Of a stretch of DNA of 64,000 nucleotides, positions 13,981-26,317 are shown in pieces; positions within the stretch are counted from its first letter, which is position 1, and each line of letters begins with the position of its first letter. The stretch lies in the NCBI GenBank assembly GCA_017590115.1, contig JAGGNK010006449.1:744001-808000 (forward strand), given 5' to 3'. The stretch comes from Montifringilla adamsi. Lineage: Eukaryota; Chordata; Aves; Passeriformes; Passeridae. The notes under the pieces are model-generated. The model had not been told where the DNA came from and ran no database searches. It was given only the letters and a program-made list of their open reading frames with translations. The translations under genes were made by a program, and so were the position numbers.

Positions 13981-14246
13981 CTGCCACAGTACCTTGGTGG
14001 ATGAGGGAGGGCAGGGATGGATGGGATTTTGGGAATGGATTCTTCCCTGTGAGGGTGCTGAGGCCCTGGCACAGGGTGCCCAGAGAAGCTGTGGGTGCCA
14101 CAACCCTGGAAGTGTCCAAGGCCAGGTTGGACAGGGCTTGGAGCAGCCTGGGACAGTGGAAGGTGTCCCTGGCCATGTCAGGGGGTGGGACAGGATGAGC
14201 TCTAAGGTTCCTTTCAACCCAAACCATTCTGGCATTCCACGACCAG
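13981..14246 (+). mobile_element. CR1 LINE fragment
   Basis: ATGGATTCTTCCCTGTGAGG, then CCAAGGCCAGGTTGGACAGG, then CAACCCAAACCATTCTGG. Confidence 0.9.
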
Positions 14247-14945
14247 GCAGCCTGATGGCTGCCAGGTACCTCCACGCCACATTCCAGGTGTCAGTCCCGA
14301 GCTGGAGCAGCTCCAACTCGCTCTCAGCCAGTCCAACACACCCTGCCAGTGCTGCTGCCTAAAACCCTGTGCTCTGCTCCACAGCCCCACCCCACACACA
14401 GCCAGGTGCAGGAGCTTTGTGGCTCCCTCCGTCCCAGTTTCCACCCTCTCCCACCCACAGACTTATGAAATGTGATTATGGTGATCTCATTTTGAGGAAT
14501 TCAGTCCTCCAGTCCCAGTCCTAACCTCAAACCTGACCCTGCCATCCCATCACTCCTGCCCAACATCTTCCCAACAGCTAGAGCACCCCATTCCACCCTC
14601 CTCTGCTCCCAGATGATTTTTCCCTTTGTTTCAGCCACAGGGACATGTGACACGAAACCCAGCCCTGACACATCACTGTGTGCAGAGCAGGAGAATTTAC
14701 AGACAGCAGGAAAGGCCTTGGCTGTAAATCTGTAAGATTTTGATCATTTGGATCAGAGCTCAACAGCTCCCAGATTTTTCCCAGTGTTTAAACATCCATC
14801 ACACAGCAGTGCCTGTCTTTGGCCATCGTCGGGACTCTTCTGCCATCTCCTGGGAGAGGTGGATTTTTACATCAGTAAACCCAGAGTTATAGAAGGGAAT
14901 TTGAATGTTCATTTCTGCCCTTTTCTTAAAATAAATAAATAGACC
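14247..14945. other. No gene recognised
   Basis: Unique sequence between a CR1 and an A-rich tract; nothing further seen. Confidence 0.5.
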
Positions 14946-14946
14946 T

Positions 14947-15046
14947 ACAAAAACACCACCAAAAAAAAAAACAAAACAAAACAAAAAAAAAAAAAAAAAA
15001 ACAAAAAAAAAAAAAAAAAAAAAAACAACAACAACAAAAAAAAAAC
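14947..15046. repeat. A-rich (CAAAA)n low-complexity tract
   Basis: About 100 bp of A runs interrupted by single C. Confidence 0.95.
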
Positions 15047-15566
15047 AGGTAAAGTGCTCCTCAGTCTCTCTTCAAAGGGGTTCTAACACTTAAATAATTT
15101 ATTTGTGCTTCTTGGGCTCAAGGAGTTTGTTAGGTTTTGTTACTTTTTAACAAAAACTAATGCCCAGCTGTGCACCAAGCCCAGTCCAAATGTGTGAGCC
15201 ACTCAGCGAGACAAAGAAAGTAAAACATGTTGGGAATTTTGTGGTTTTTTCTTTACCCCAAACCCCTGGTAAGAGCATGCCCATCACTGGCATGATGACT
15301 GCCAGGATGTCTTTAAGGAAATGAGTGAATTTCTTACAAATGAGTGGATTTCTTACATTGGAATCAATCTGCACTGAGAGCACAGCGGTTTTTTGGGCTC
15401 TCACCTCCAGGTTTCCAGCCTGGCATCTCCCAGCCTGCCCCAGCGAGGAGGAAGGTTTGCAAAGCTATTAAATAGAAGTAAGTGTTTGTTTCCAGACAGT
15501 TCCTCCAGCTCTTGTTCAGGCACTGTGAGAAATTTGTTGCTGAGATGAAATTTCACACTTGTGCTG

Positions 15567-15715
15567 TAGAATCATATCAGAGAATTATAAAGTGGTTTGG
15601 GTTGGGAGAGACCTTAAAGCTCACCCAGTCCCACCCTCTGCCATGGGCAGGGACACCTTCCACTACCCTAGGGTGCTCCAAGCCCTGTCCAGCCCGACCT
15701 GGGACACTTCCAGGC
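15567..15715 (-). mobile_element. CR1 LINE fragment
   Basis: GTGGTTTGGGTTGGGAGAGA, then CCATGGGCAGGGACACCTTC. Confidence 0.88.
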
Positions 15716-15769
15716 ATTAACCCTTTCTTGCTTCTGCCTTTCTGGCCAATGCAGCAGTGAGCAAACCCC

Positions 15770-15825
15770 ACTTGCTGATCTTTAAGACCCCTTCCAACCC
15801 GAAAAATTTGATGATTCCATGCAAA
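15770..15825 (+). mobile_element. CR1 3' tail fragment
   Basis: GATCTTTAAGACCCCTTCCA followed by a GATGATTCCATG tail. Confidence 0.6.
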
Positions 15826-16092
15826 GGTCATTGATTGACACTTCTTTTCCAGGTCCTTCCTTAGAGCTCTGTGATGCCCAAAAGGACCTTCCTGTAGGGA
15901 CTGATGCCTCACTTCCATCTCCTGCTTCAGGCAGGAAAGGTGATGAAAAGGTGCCTGATCCAGCAAGTTAAAGGCAGGTCCTGCTAAGCCAGGCTATTCT
16001 CCAGGGATGACTCTGCATTCCCAGGACATTCTTGCCTTGGTGTCCATTTCCTTGAGCACTTCCCTGTTTTCCAAACAGGGAATACACATCCA

Positions 16093-16470
16093 TTCACAGA
16101 ATTCACAGAATGACCAGATTGGAAGAGACCTCCAAGATCATGGAGTCCAACCCAGCCCCAACCCCTGGCACCCAGTGCCACATCCAGGCTTTGTTAAACA
16201 CACCCAGGGATGGTGACTGCACCACCTCCCCGGGCAGAACATTCCAGAACTTTGTCCCCCTTTCTGTAAAAAACTTTTTCCTAATATCCAGCCTATATTT
16301 CCCTTGGTGCAGCTGCAGGCTGTGTCCTCTGGTTGTGTCAGTGCTGCCTGGAAAGAGAGCTCAGCCCCAGCTGAGCACAGGCACCTTTCAGGAGCTGTGC
16401 AGAGTGAGGAGGGCACCCCTGAGTCTCCTTTTCTCCAGGTGAGCTCCCTCAGTCGTTCCTCACAGGGCTT
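16093..16470 (-). mobile_element. CR1 LINE fragment
   Basis: ACAGAATTCACAGAATGACC tail, then CCAGTGCCACATCCAGGC, then TTTCCTAATATCCAGCC and CTCCTTTTCTCCAGGTGAGC. Confidence 0.85.
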
Positions 16471-17890
16471 GTACCTACCGTCCATAGGATAAAAATGTGG
16501 TGATCACTTGCAAACCAAGGGTTTTGGGATGTGTTTCCATCTTTATGAAGTGCAGAAGGGAAACAAAAAGGCTGATGGAAGTGAGTTTATTTAAGCCAAA
16601 GGGCTTTGATCAGAGATATCCCAGTCTAGGATTTTGTGAGCTCAGGGGCTGCCACAGCAAAGAAAAGTCCATCATACCCAGTCCCCAAACTCCAGAAAGT
16701 CCCATAAGCAAACAGGGGTGCAAATATTCCTTAGGTAGCAGGGACACACATTGGGAATGTCTGGGACATGCTGAGCACAGCACTGTTAATTTTCGGTGGC
16801 TTTAAATTGTATTTGCTTTATTTATCTGACTAACTGCCCATCTGCACCCTCACATCCATCTGCGTGACTGAACTCTGTGTGAAACACACAGAGGAAAACC
16901 AGCCTGGTCTTGGGGTGTCATTGTCCAGAGGCGTTTCACCGAAGGAGCATCGCCCTGGGAATCTCCAGCCCTGGCCAAGTCAGGGTTTTCCAGCAGGGAC
17001 TGGACAATTTCACAGTTAATGCAGCAACTTGTAACTGCCTCGGTCAGTGCTTACCCAAAGGGTTTGAAGAGTTATGGAATTCAACATTTAACCCTCTTCC
17101 ATTAGGCACAGGAAGACATCGTTAAAATGTCTAAATATCTCTTCCCATCTGCTTCTGCCTTTCTGTAGACTTTCTTCAGCAAAACCTATAATTAATGTGT
17201 GGAAAGGGAGTTTGTTCATGAGTTCACAGGCAGTGAAGCATCTTGTAGCACTCCCAGAGCTTCTCCAAGCTCCAGAAAATCTTCTGGAGCCCAGGATAGA
17301 TGCAGCAGAGATGCTCCTTTCAGAGCATGGAAAATTCCCTTGGGATGGAAGTGAAAGGAAGTGTGGGCTAGAGCTGCTGATGGGCAATGGATCCCCAAGG
17401 TCAACCTGCAGCTAATTCCGAGACCAACTCTGGAATCCCACTATTTGCTCCTGGCTCCAGGAATATCTTTTACACCACAATAATTATCACACTCCACATT
17501 TTCACCAACCATCCTTTAATTCCTAACTGATTTAAAAAATTAAGTGAAACTCAGCACAGCTATTTTCAGCCAGAACTTGGCAAGAAATTTGCAGTTTCTG
17601 GTTAAGACTCAAAGAAGATGGTGAATTTCCAAAGCATTTCTCTTCTTTTTTTCCAGTTTTATCAGTTGGTTTAATAAAATTACCTCACTCTGCAAATCTT
17701 CACTTGCTGGCATGGGAATAGAGAAAGTGTAAAACTTCTCAGGGTATATGATATTTTTCCAAACACCATTAATCATTAAACACCTTCTATATGATCTATT
17801 GCTAAATATTATTGAATGCCAGAGGGTCTCCAAAGGAATTCTGGGGCAGCTGAGCTTGCAGGAGAAGAGTCAGGTGTGAGCACCCGTTTA
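16471..17890. other. No gene recognised
   Basis: Unique sequence. A minus-strand open frame at 17,609-17,833 is AT-rich and has no supported splice partners. Confidence 0.45.
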
Positions 17891-17892
17891 CG

Positions 17893-17970
17893 GAATCACG
17901 GATTCATGGAATATCCTGAGTTGAAGGGGCCCACATGGATCGAGTTCCACTCCTGGATGCCACAGTTGCA
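17893..17970 (-). mobile_element. CR1 tail fragment
   Basis: GGAATCACGGATTCATGGAA followed by a decayed GTTGAAGGGGCCCACATGG. Confidence 0.65.
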
Positions 17971-18239
17971 TTGAACAGGAGCAGGAAAATCGAGTCAAAT
18001 TAGGGGGGGAAGGGAAATGATTAATCCAGAGCTCAAGGCAGCATCTGGAAAGCTCTGAACAAGGTCACAGGACCCCTCTCTGGCACATCCACAGGGCTGT
18101 CTGGGGAATGTTGTTAAAAATGGGTTAAAATAACATTTCAGGGGTTGTTTGGCATTCATTTGCTTTATGATAGGAAATCTTTACCCTGGGCCCAGATAAG
18201 ATGTTTAATGGTTTATTAAATAATAACTCTATAACTTCC

Positions 18240-18530
18240 TGACAGGCTCTGCTTCCAGGGAACAAGGGGGATGAGAGGAAACATCCTCAAGCTGTGCCAG
18301 GGCAGGTTTAGGTTGGGTATTGGGAAAATTTCTTCACAGAACAGCTGGTCAGGCACTGGCAGAGGCTGCCCAGGGCAGTGGTGGAGTCACCACCCCTGGA
18401 AGTGTTCACAAAACAGATGGATGTGGCACCTGGGGACAGGGGTTAGGGTGAACATGACAGTGGTGCTGGGTGATGGTTGGACTTGATAATCTGACAGGTT
18501 TTCCAGCCTAAATGATTCCATGATTCTGTG
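18240..18530 (+). mobile_element. CR1 LINE fragment
   Basis: CTGTGCCAGGGCAGGTTTAG, CTGCCCAGGGCAGTGGTGG, then a GATTCCATGATTCTGTG tail. Confidence 0.87.
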
Positions 18531-19469
18531 ATAAACACGCTTCTGTGGACTAACCTGGTTGGCATGAGGGTACAAACAATGCCAAGTGAATTCCACACCC
18601 TTCTCTTCCAGGGACGGAAACCCTGCCTGGCTCTGGCAGGGACCTGCTGCTGACCCTTCTCCATGTCCACACGGATCATCCCCTCCAGTCCCAGCCCAGC
18701 CATCAGCTTTTGTTTGCCATATTCCCAGCTTTTGTTTGCCCTATTCCCAGCAGCATCACCTCTCTGGGGAGTCACCTCTCCAGGCACGGCTTCTCCACCC
18801 CGACGTGCCACAGCTCCTCTTTCCCAACTACAGCCATGGGTTTGCTCTTTCCCACCATCCTTCATCCCCCAGGTAGGAAGGATGCCATCCTGTCCCTTTC
18901 CACTGTCCAGGACAAGGGCTGCTCCACTGGAGAGGCTGCCCAGAGCATGCAGGCACGGCTGGAGAGGAAATGTTTGCCCAGGAAGGAAAAGGCCACTGCA
19001 GAAACTGAGAGAAGACAAGGAAGTGCCACAGCAGGGACCCCAAACCTGCCGAGAGAGTAACTGTAATTGTGCCCTGGTGAGCTGCAGCAAAGGTCCCACC
19101 ACTGCTGAGGAGAAGGGAAAGGTGTCTCCCTCCTTATTCCAAGGCTGCCAGAGCTCTACAGGGTAAATAGAAGGTTCAAACCACCTGTCAAGTTGTTTGT
19201 TGAAATGTAAAGGGGTTGATCCCAAATTTTGAAAAGGAACATAAAAGCTGTGAATGTGATGCAGCAGCTTCTGAATGTGATCAGGCTGGAGAAGACCTAG
19301 GCAAGACTCACTTAGTGGTAAAAAAATAAAACACAAATTCAGGAATCCTGGCTAAATCTGAAAACAGACCCCAGTGATGAATAAAAGAGCTTTGCACAGA
19401 TTTCAGCTGCCAAATCTGCTAGGTGCAGGGAGATCACCTTGAATGCACTTGCAGAACATTCTGATATTT
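18531..19469. other. GC-rich stretch, no gene recognised
   Basis: Open in several frames because of its composition. A 22-bp direct duplication (CAGCTTTTGTTTGCC units) lies at about 18,706-18,751. Confidence 0.45.
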
Positions 19470-19665
19470 CTGTAACCCCAACATTAACACAAGAGAAACA
19501 CTAACCCTAAACCTCATGTTGACCCTCACCAGAAAAAAAACCCATAATGTAATACTACCCATGAAACTAACCTAACCCAAACATTAGCCCAGATCTCAGC
19601 AGAAGCACAACCCTAGCTCTTCTCCTAACCATAACCTTAACTCTACTCCCAACACTAACCTGTCA
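19470..19665 (+). repeat. Degenerate telomere-like CTAACC-rich stretch
   Basis: Scattered ACTAACCCTAAACC, AACCTAACCCAAAC, CCTAACCATAACC and ACACTAACC words resemble a decayed C-strand telomere or related minisatellite array. Confidence 0.45.
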
Positions 19666-19669
19666 TCCC

Positions 19670-20875
19670 AGAGGATGAGGGAGATGCCCGGGTTTAAGTT
19701 TGCTCAGTCCAAACCTCACATTACACTGAATGTTTACAGAAATCCTTTGAGGGACATGTCAACAAAAATCCACCAAGCTGCCCATTAACCTCAAAAGCCA
19801 GGGGAAAAAAAGGATTATCCAGTCAGAATATTAAAATCTGCTGTAATGGGATGGATCACTGTGCTATGAACCCTAAAAAAATGCTTCATCTTATGAAATA
19901 GAAGGGAAAAAAAATTAGAAATGCAACAATTGGAATAAGGCAAAGGAATTTAAGGTGTGGACTAGGTTAGACAATCCCAAAGCAGGTTTGGGATCACTGA
20001 GATGCAGTTGATGCAGTTGCTTTTTAAAACAAGCACAAAATAAGGAATACTAATAATGACCTTGGGCTAAAATTACATTTCACTTTTATTTAGAAAGATG
20101 TTCCACTCTGGGCACATGAATAAATCAATGTGCAGCACATCTGCTTCACGTAAGTGTAACCTGACAGTTTGGAGTGGCAGCTCCCCCCAAATTAAGAGTT
20201 ACTCCAAGCCCTGGTAACGGGTTCATCAACAGCCCATCGCCAGGTTGTGCATATTCAACCCACTGATTTTATGACAAACCATTTGTCAAGGTCTCTGAAG
20301 GTGAGAACAGATTCTGAGTTCTCAGCATTTCTGAAAATGTACACAGATGTCTTTTTTTTTCTTTTTTTTTTAATAAGAAGAGTCTACTGGGGATGATAAT
20401 GATGTCACGGAAGTCAAAAAACAGTAAGCTGACAAGAGATGTTTAAAATTATTTTATCATGTGAATAACAACAAGCTCTGCCTCCAGAACTAGCAGTTGT
20501 GGACTGGGTGAGCAGAGCAGGCACCATTGTCCAGCTCCCCAACAGCCCCATGACAACAGTGGCTGGGTGCAGTGGAAACCTTCTCCTCAGGAAGGACAAA
20601 AAGAGTTAAATTAATTAATTATCTCTCTGTGCCCAGCTGTAGGGGAGTGACTCTGGCTGCATTCCAGGCACCCACCAAAGCCTCTCCATCTCTGCCCTCC
20701 ACAGCTGAACAGGGCAGGGAAAATAGGATGGAGGATTCCTGGGTTGAGATAAGGGCCAGGAGAGATCCCTCAACAAACACCCTCGTGGGCAAAAATAGGC
20801 TGGAATTACAGATATTAACTGAATGTATTGCTAACAAAATCAGAGCAAGGTAATGACAAGGAAAAGCAGACCTTA
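19670..20875. other. No gene recognised
   Basis: AT-rich unique sequence with a T-rich tract near 20,350-20,372. Confidence 0.5.
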
Positions 20876-20879
20876 AAAA

Positions 20880-21732
20880 CACCTTTTTCCCACCCCTCCC
20901 TCCTTGCCAGTTCTGCCTCCTCCCTCCCTCAGCACAGGGAATGGAGGTTATGTTCAGTTCATTACATGTTATTCCTGCTGCTGCTCTACCACCAGGACCC
21001 TCCCATGGCAGACAGCTCCCCATGGACTTCTCCAGCTGGAGTCCATTCCATGGCAACAGCTCTCCACCACTGCTGCAAAGTGGGTCACTCTGGCACGGGG
21101 TCAGTCCTCCAGGAGCTGCTCCGCTGTGGGTCCCCCATGGGGTCACAGGTGCTACCAGGACCCTGCTCCACCGTGGGCTGCCCTTTCCATGGGTCTGTGC
21201 CAGGACCCAGCTCAGCATGGGTTTCCCACGGACTCACAGCCCCTCTCAGGCATCCCCCTGCTCGGGCTTGGGCTCCTCCAGTGGCTGCAGGTGCATCTCT
21301 GCTCCCAACAAGCCCTCCATGGACTGCAGGGGCACAGCTGGCTCCCCATGGGCTTCCCCAGGGAATCCCAGAGCATCTCTGCCTGGAGCAGCTCCTGCCC
21401 CTCCTCCTAGCCTGCCCTGGTGTCTGCAGAGCCATTCTCCTCCCATGCTCTCACGCTGCTCTTCTCTGGCCACAATTCCAGCTGTGCAATAACGTGGGGG
21501 CTTTTTCTTCTCTCCTCTGTTATCCCCAAGGTGTCCCCACCATTTGTGCTGGCCTCGGCCTTGGCCAGTGGTGGCTCTGTCCCGCACACGGCTGGAATTG
21601 GCTCTACCAGGCACAGGGGGACCTTCTGGCAGCTGCTCACAAGAGCCACCTCTGCCGTCCCCCCGTACCAAAACCCAGCCAGGCCATCGCAACACCCCCT
21701 CACAGGCAGATGGCTGCAGAGTGACAGCTGAA
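20880..21732. mobile_element. GC-rich segment, possibly retroviral internal or non-coding sequence
   Basis: This segment directly abuts the LTR at 21,733. Its GGCCTTGGCCAGTGGTGG and ACCTTCTGGCAGCTGCTCAC stretches resemble a multi-copy repeat seen in bird genomes (recall, not verified). It is open in several frames because of its composition, with no recognised protein. Origin and orientation are uncertain. Confidence 0.35.
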
Positions 21733-22178
21733 GGGACATGGAAAAGCCCAGGTGACAAGCAAGCATGACACACACATTCGCTCACTCCTCTTCTCTCCCT
21801 GGTGAGATGGGGAAGAGAATCAGGAAAAAAAAGGGTAAACCTCATGGGTTGAGATAAGAGCAGTTTAATACTTGGAAGAAATAATAATAATAACAATAAC
21901 AACAACAACGGCAACAAGAGACAGATAAATAAGCCCCAAATTAGATGTAAGTTCAGCCCAATAAAGTTGCTCACTATTAACTGTTGCCCAGCTAATCCTC
22001 AAGCAACAATGGATTCAATGGATCAGTGGATTCCAGCCCACTCTTCCCAGTTTATATACTGGACATGACATTCTGTGGTCTGGAATATCCCTTTGGCAGC
22101 TCAGGTCAGCTGCCCTGGCCATGGCCCCTCCCAGCTCCTTGTGCAGAGCACAGGACCCTGAAAAATCCCTGACAACTC
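21733..22178 (-). mobile_element. Endogenous retrovirus LTR, minus orientation
   Basis: On the minus strand it carries ATTAAACTGCTCTTATCTC and GGGATATTCCAGACCACAG followed by a TATATAAACTGGGAAG TATA box, features of a widespread passerine LTR. An AAT/AAC microsatellite (21,878-21,916) interrupts it. Ends are approximate and no target duplication was found. Confidence 0.65.
21878..21916. repeat. (AAT)n/(AAC)n microsatellite inside an LTR
   Basis: AATAATAATAATAAC followed by AACAACAACAACGGCAACAA. Confidence 0.9.
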
Positions 22179-22207
22179 AGCACCGCCTGACACATCTGTG
22201 TGTGACC

Positions 22208-22285
22208 AACACGATTAGAGATCCCAGACTGGGCTTGAAGGAACCTTAAAGACCCCCTGGTCCAACCTGCTGCCAAATGCAGCTC
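22208..22285 (-). mobile_element. Possible decayed CR1 tail
   Basis: GGGCTTGAAGGAACCTTAAA and GACCCCCTGGTCCAACC resemble the CR1 3' end in reverse. Confidence 0.4.
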
Positions 22286-22289
22286 CCAG

Positions 22290-24445
22290 TCCCAGAACAC
22301 TGCCCTGTACCAGCTGCTCAGGAGAGGATTCAAACTCTGCCCCAGCTGAAATCAGGGCTGAGCGTGAGGAGAAGCTGGAACTCGGCTGTAGTGACCATCC
22401 TGTTCCCGTGCTGTGACAGCAAAATGTCCTCAGCTGAGGGACCTCAGGCAGCTCTTGGGGACTCCGGTGGAAAGGCAGCAACTGGAGCGAATCCCAGTGG
22501 AGCTGGTGCAGCCCAGGTGGCCCTGACATGGCTCAGGTGGAGCCCTGCCCTGCTGAAACGTGTCCTCTGCCTGCAGGGAAGGCAGCCTGGCACTGCAGGA
22601 GCGCCATCTGAAGGGATTGGGAACTATTGATGACTTCAGAGCACAACTGAAGGGTTTTTCCTATCAATACGATTTCCCTTCAAATAAGAGAAAGACAATG
22701 TGTTAAACAATACCTGTCAGAGCAGCCGAGCTTGCAGGATGATTTTTACAACATTCCCTGCTGTCACAAGGGAAAATTCTGGTGGAGTTAAAACAACCAT
22801 GTAGCATAAGGTTCGTGTTTCCCAACACCCACGGCAGCTTCTGCTCCTGTTCCCACATGGATGTGCAACATCCGTGGGTTTGTACTGACTCAGCCACCCC
22901 TTGAACTGGAACAGGAACTTTTCCTAACACATTCAGACATATAAAGAGATATCCTTGGACATGAAGTGTTCTCCAGCATGGACAGAGCACCAGGAAGCCC
23001 CACACCCACCACGTACCTTCACTCCTGAGGCTTCTTCCCTGACTTGTCAGGAGAACTGTCAGGTATCTATAGGTGGGTGTTCTGCACTTTAGTCTTTGCC
23101 CAGTTAAGACTAAAATATTTCTGAAATGTCTTATATATATTACTGTATTTTAAAACTTTAAATTCTAAGGGATTTTATCATGTAATATTACACATTTTAA
23201 ATTAAATTACATGTTTATATTTATAATTTTAGCTTTATTATTTAATTTTAAAAGTTTTCTTCACAACCTCAAGTTAAATGTAGTGGTTTTTTGAGAGTCT
23301 GTACCTTTCAGTATAGAAAGTCTAAAATTCTAGGACTCTAACAGAAGTGTTTTTAAATATTCTTCTTAGAAGTTGGTTCATCATTGTCCCTTGTGTGTTT
23401 AGTTTTGGGGTTTTAGGGGGTTGGAGTTTTTTCTTTTTGTTTTGAGGGCTGGATTTTGTGATGTTGTTGTTGTTGAAGGTTTTGTTTTGTAGTAAAGGTT
23501 TTTTTGTGCCTGAATCACTTATGGATCTAAAGCTTTTGCTTTCAGTGTACTCATAATATACATTAAAATTGTGTGTCTGCATGTGTGTGTATACACACAC
23601 ACACACACATATATAAAGTATGTATATATATATTTTTTAAAATATATCTATATATATATATATATACATATATATGAAGTTATATAGTAAGTTATTCCTT
23701 TGTAACTTCCTCTCAACCACTGCACTCAACCAAGTTCCTCATCCTTGGCCCTGCACTCTGCAGGATGAGCTGTTTTTCTGATGCTGCTTTTTTGTTCCCT
23801 ATTTCCTGGTATCAAGCCCCATTCAGTGCCATTGGAATGATGGTGGCTGCTGTCTCAGCTGGTAGAAATATGGTTTGTGAGTGTCCAGTATGTTGAAAAA
23901 CATTATTGAGGTGGGACTGGGTTTAGTCAGGACATTTGGAAAACCACCTGATGGATCAAGAAAAGATAAAGAACAGTACAAATGTATGGAGTTGATCCTG
24001 TGATCTTTCTGACCATGGAATGTGCATTTTTTTCTCAGTGGCTTTCCATGGACTGTTCCTCCATGAGCTTTTTCATTCCTTTTTTAAACCCTATAAATAT
24101 CTGCCATCTGACCCTGCACATGGAGATCCACAGCTAATTATCATTTGTGGGAAGAGACAAATTCTTTGGTGTGTTCTGAACGTGCAACCCCACAGGTTTG
24201 TGTGGTGCTCTCCCATTCTTGTGTTAGAATAATTGATGTTGATGGCATGTGTTGAGACAACACATCCCATCAACCTTTCCCAAACTGCTTTTCCTGCCTC
24301 TTTCCCAGACCCTTTGGCCTCCTCTGTTCCAGTGAGTTTGTGTCTGCCCAAAGCACCACACAAAAATGCCATTTCAGCACTGAGGACTGTATTGCTGTCA
24401 ACGTTTCATCTCCTGCTTGTTTTGTGATCCCTGGCTCCTCTGTTC
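22290..24445. other. No gene recognised; contains an AT-rich block
   Basis: Unique sequence, strongly AT-rich at about 23,100-23,290. No exon or LTR recognised. Confidence 0.5.
23581..23676. repeat. Compound TG/CA/TA microsatellite
   Basis: TGTGTGT, then about ten ACs, then runs of TATATA. Confidence 0.95.
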
Positions 24446-24449
24446 TCTC

Positions 24450-24525
24450 AGTGCTTCTGGGTCAATTGTTGGACTCGATGATCTGAGAGGTCTTTCCAAC
24501 CTCAGTGATTCCACGGTTCCATGAA
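24450..24525 (+). mobile_element. CR1 3' tail fragment
   Basis: GTTGGACTCGATGATCTGAG, AGGTCTTTCCAACCTCAG, and a GTGATTCCACGGTTCC tail. Confidence 0.8.
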
Positions 24526-25280
24526 CAGCACAGTTACCTTGTGCTCAGGAGTCTAAGCAGCAAAATTCTTTCTAACCAGTTATAATTTTTCCCCCTCTTC
24601 TAGTGGTGTTTCTTTTTCTTGTCCCACCAAAACTAGATTTTAACCAATTTCCCACACTTTCTGAAGGGACTCTGGATCGGGAGGGGTGGTTCCTTGCTGA
24701 GCTGAATTTCTCTCTGGGACCAGAGATCTGGCAGAACATTTTTTTAAAAGCCTTGAGCTGCATTCTGAGGAGCCTGAGCTCCTTCTTTCCCTGTGGGATC
24801 CCTCCTACAGAAAGAACACTCCAACCCTGCCTCCCCTGCATGTGGGAGCTGAGCTCTCCTTGCTGCTCTAGTGATTCAGTGAGGTAACAATATTTTTGTA
24901 GTGATATTAATTAGAGCCCCTCAAATGATACCAGTGCCCAGGGCTCGCTGAACAGCAGTTTAAGCTGTGGGTGTTCAGAACCAGGTGCTCAAGGGCTCCT
25001 AGAGGTTTTACATCTGCAGGTGTTCAACACCAGCCCCTGAGCTGTTTCTTGAGGCCTTTGATGACCTCGGGAGCCTGCGCTGAGCTTCTGCTTTAGATCC
25101 CTGGGAACATATCCTAGTTTCCTTCTTTATCCCAGCAGTTTTGCCTATCTGAGCTGCTTTCTCAGCAGTGGCTGGGACTGGGACTTGACTGTCAATCTCC
25201 AGTGCAAGCAGACCTCACTTCAGTCACACAGCTCAGCGTGGCACCGTTCAGTCTGGGCTGCAAGAGGCCAAAAAAATCCT
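24526..25280. other. No gene recognised
   Basis: Unique sequence without supported exons. Confidence 0.5.
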
Positions 25281-25281
25281 C

Positions 25282-25490
25282 TTGCGGGCACTGGATGCTG
25301 GGCAGGCCCTGCCCAGGCTCCCCCGGGAACGGGCATGGCCCCGAGGCTGCCAGAGCTCCAGGAGTGTTCAGACACCGCTCCCAGGGATGCCCAGGGTGGG
25401 ATTGCTGGGGGGTGTGTGCAGGGCCAGGAGCTGGGCTCTGATCCCTGTGGGTCCCTTCCAGCTCAGGATATTCCACAATTCTGATTCTTT
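25282..25490 (+). mobile_element. CR1 LINE fragment (same subfamily as 5,735)
   Basis: GCCCAGGCTCCCCCGGGAAC, CAGGGCCAGGAGCTGGGCTC, then GGGTCCCTTCCAGCTCAGG. Confidence 0.85.
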
Positions 25491-25789
25491 TCCGTGAGGG
25501 GAATTCTGCTGCTTTCCCACATTCATTGCACATGGGGAGAAGGATGCACTGCCCAATTCAGTGCTTACACCTGAAAAAGTTTGTCCAGCTGCTCCTCAGT
25601 GAGGTTTGTGGAATGAAGGAAGCCACTGACCACATTTTCTTGCTGGCAATGGACTATTATGGGTTGCATTTGCTGTTGCAGAGGCTGGAAAGTTTCATTT
25701 GTTAAAGGATTGTTCACCCCTTTCACTCCTGTGAACAGGTCTGCTCCCAGGGAAGGATGCACTGAAGAACAATACAAGTGCAGCAGCTC

Positions 25790-25937
25790 GTGGAATCACA
25801 GAATCGTGGAACCATGGAACCATGGAATCCTGGAATGGTTTGGGCTGGGAGGACCTCAAAGTTCATCCAGTCCCACCCTATGGACACCTTCCACCAGACC
25901 AAGTTGCTCCACCCTGGCCTCGGACACTTCCAGGGAA
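25790..25937 (-). mobile_element. CR1 LINE fragment
   Basis: Repeated GGAATCACAGAATCGTGG and GGAACCATGG tail units, then TGGTTTGGGCTGGGAGGACC. Confidence 0.88.
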
Positions 25938-26317
25938 AATGGATTCTAAGGCTGCTCTAATAAAAGATAACTTAATTGACAGAGGAGGGGGCACTGAAAA
26001 ATTCCTTTATAAATCCAGACCAGAAGTGTGGCTTCTTCATACTCAGATCCCAGCAGATTTAGGCTCCATTGGAACCTTCCTGTGGGTATGGAATCATTGT
26101 GGTGCATCATCCAGTGGCCTCTGGAAAGAAAATGGGCCTGTGTGTGAAACCACTTATTCCACAGTGTCAGAAGAGATGGGGAAGGGTGAGGTGCTCCATG
26201 TTTGCATGCCAGCCCCAGCTTTCCTGCTGAGTCTGCCCTGAAACACTCCTGGCAGGACCTGTGGGAGCGCATCCCACAGCCGGGCAAGGCACAGCTGGGG
26301 ATCTCTGGTGCCTGTGG

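Noticed and set aside
13715..14362. 215-codon plus-strand open frame
   Set aside because: Its middle is a CR1 3' UTR, which is not protein coding.
17609..17833. Minus-strand frame ending LLNQLIKLEKKKRNALE as a coiled-coil exon
   Set aside because: AT-rich Lys/Leu composition, no convincing splice pair and no partner exon nearby.
18443..19336. 297-codon minus-strand open frame
   Set aside because: Its end is the antisense of a CR1 element and the rest is GC-rich with no recognisable domain or splice context.
20828..21724. 298-codon plus-strand open frame
   Set aside because: Several frames are open together in this repeat-like GC-rich segment, and the residues (Trp, Pro, Gln rich) show no domain.
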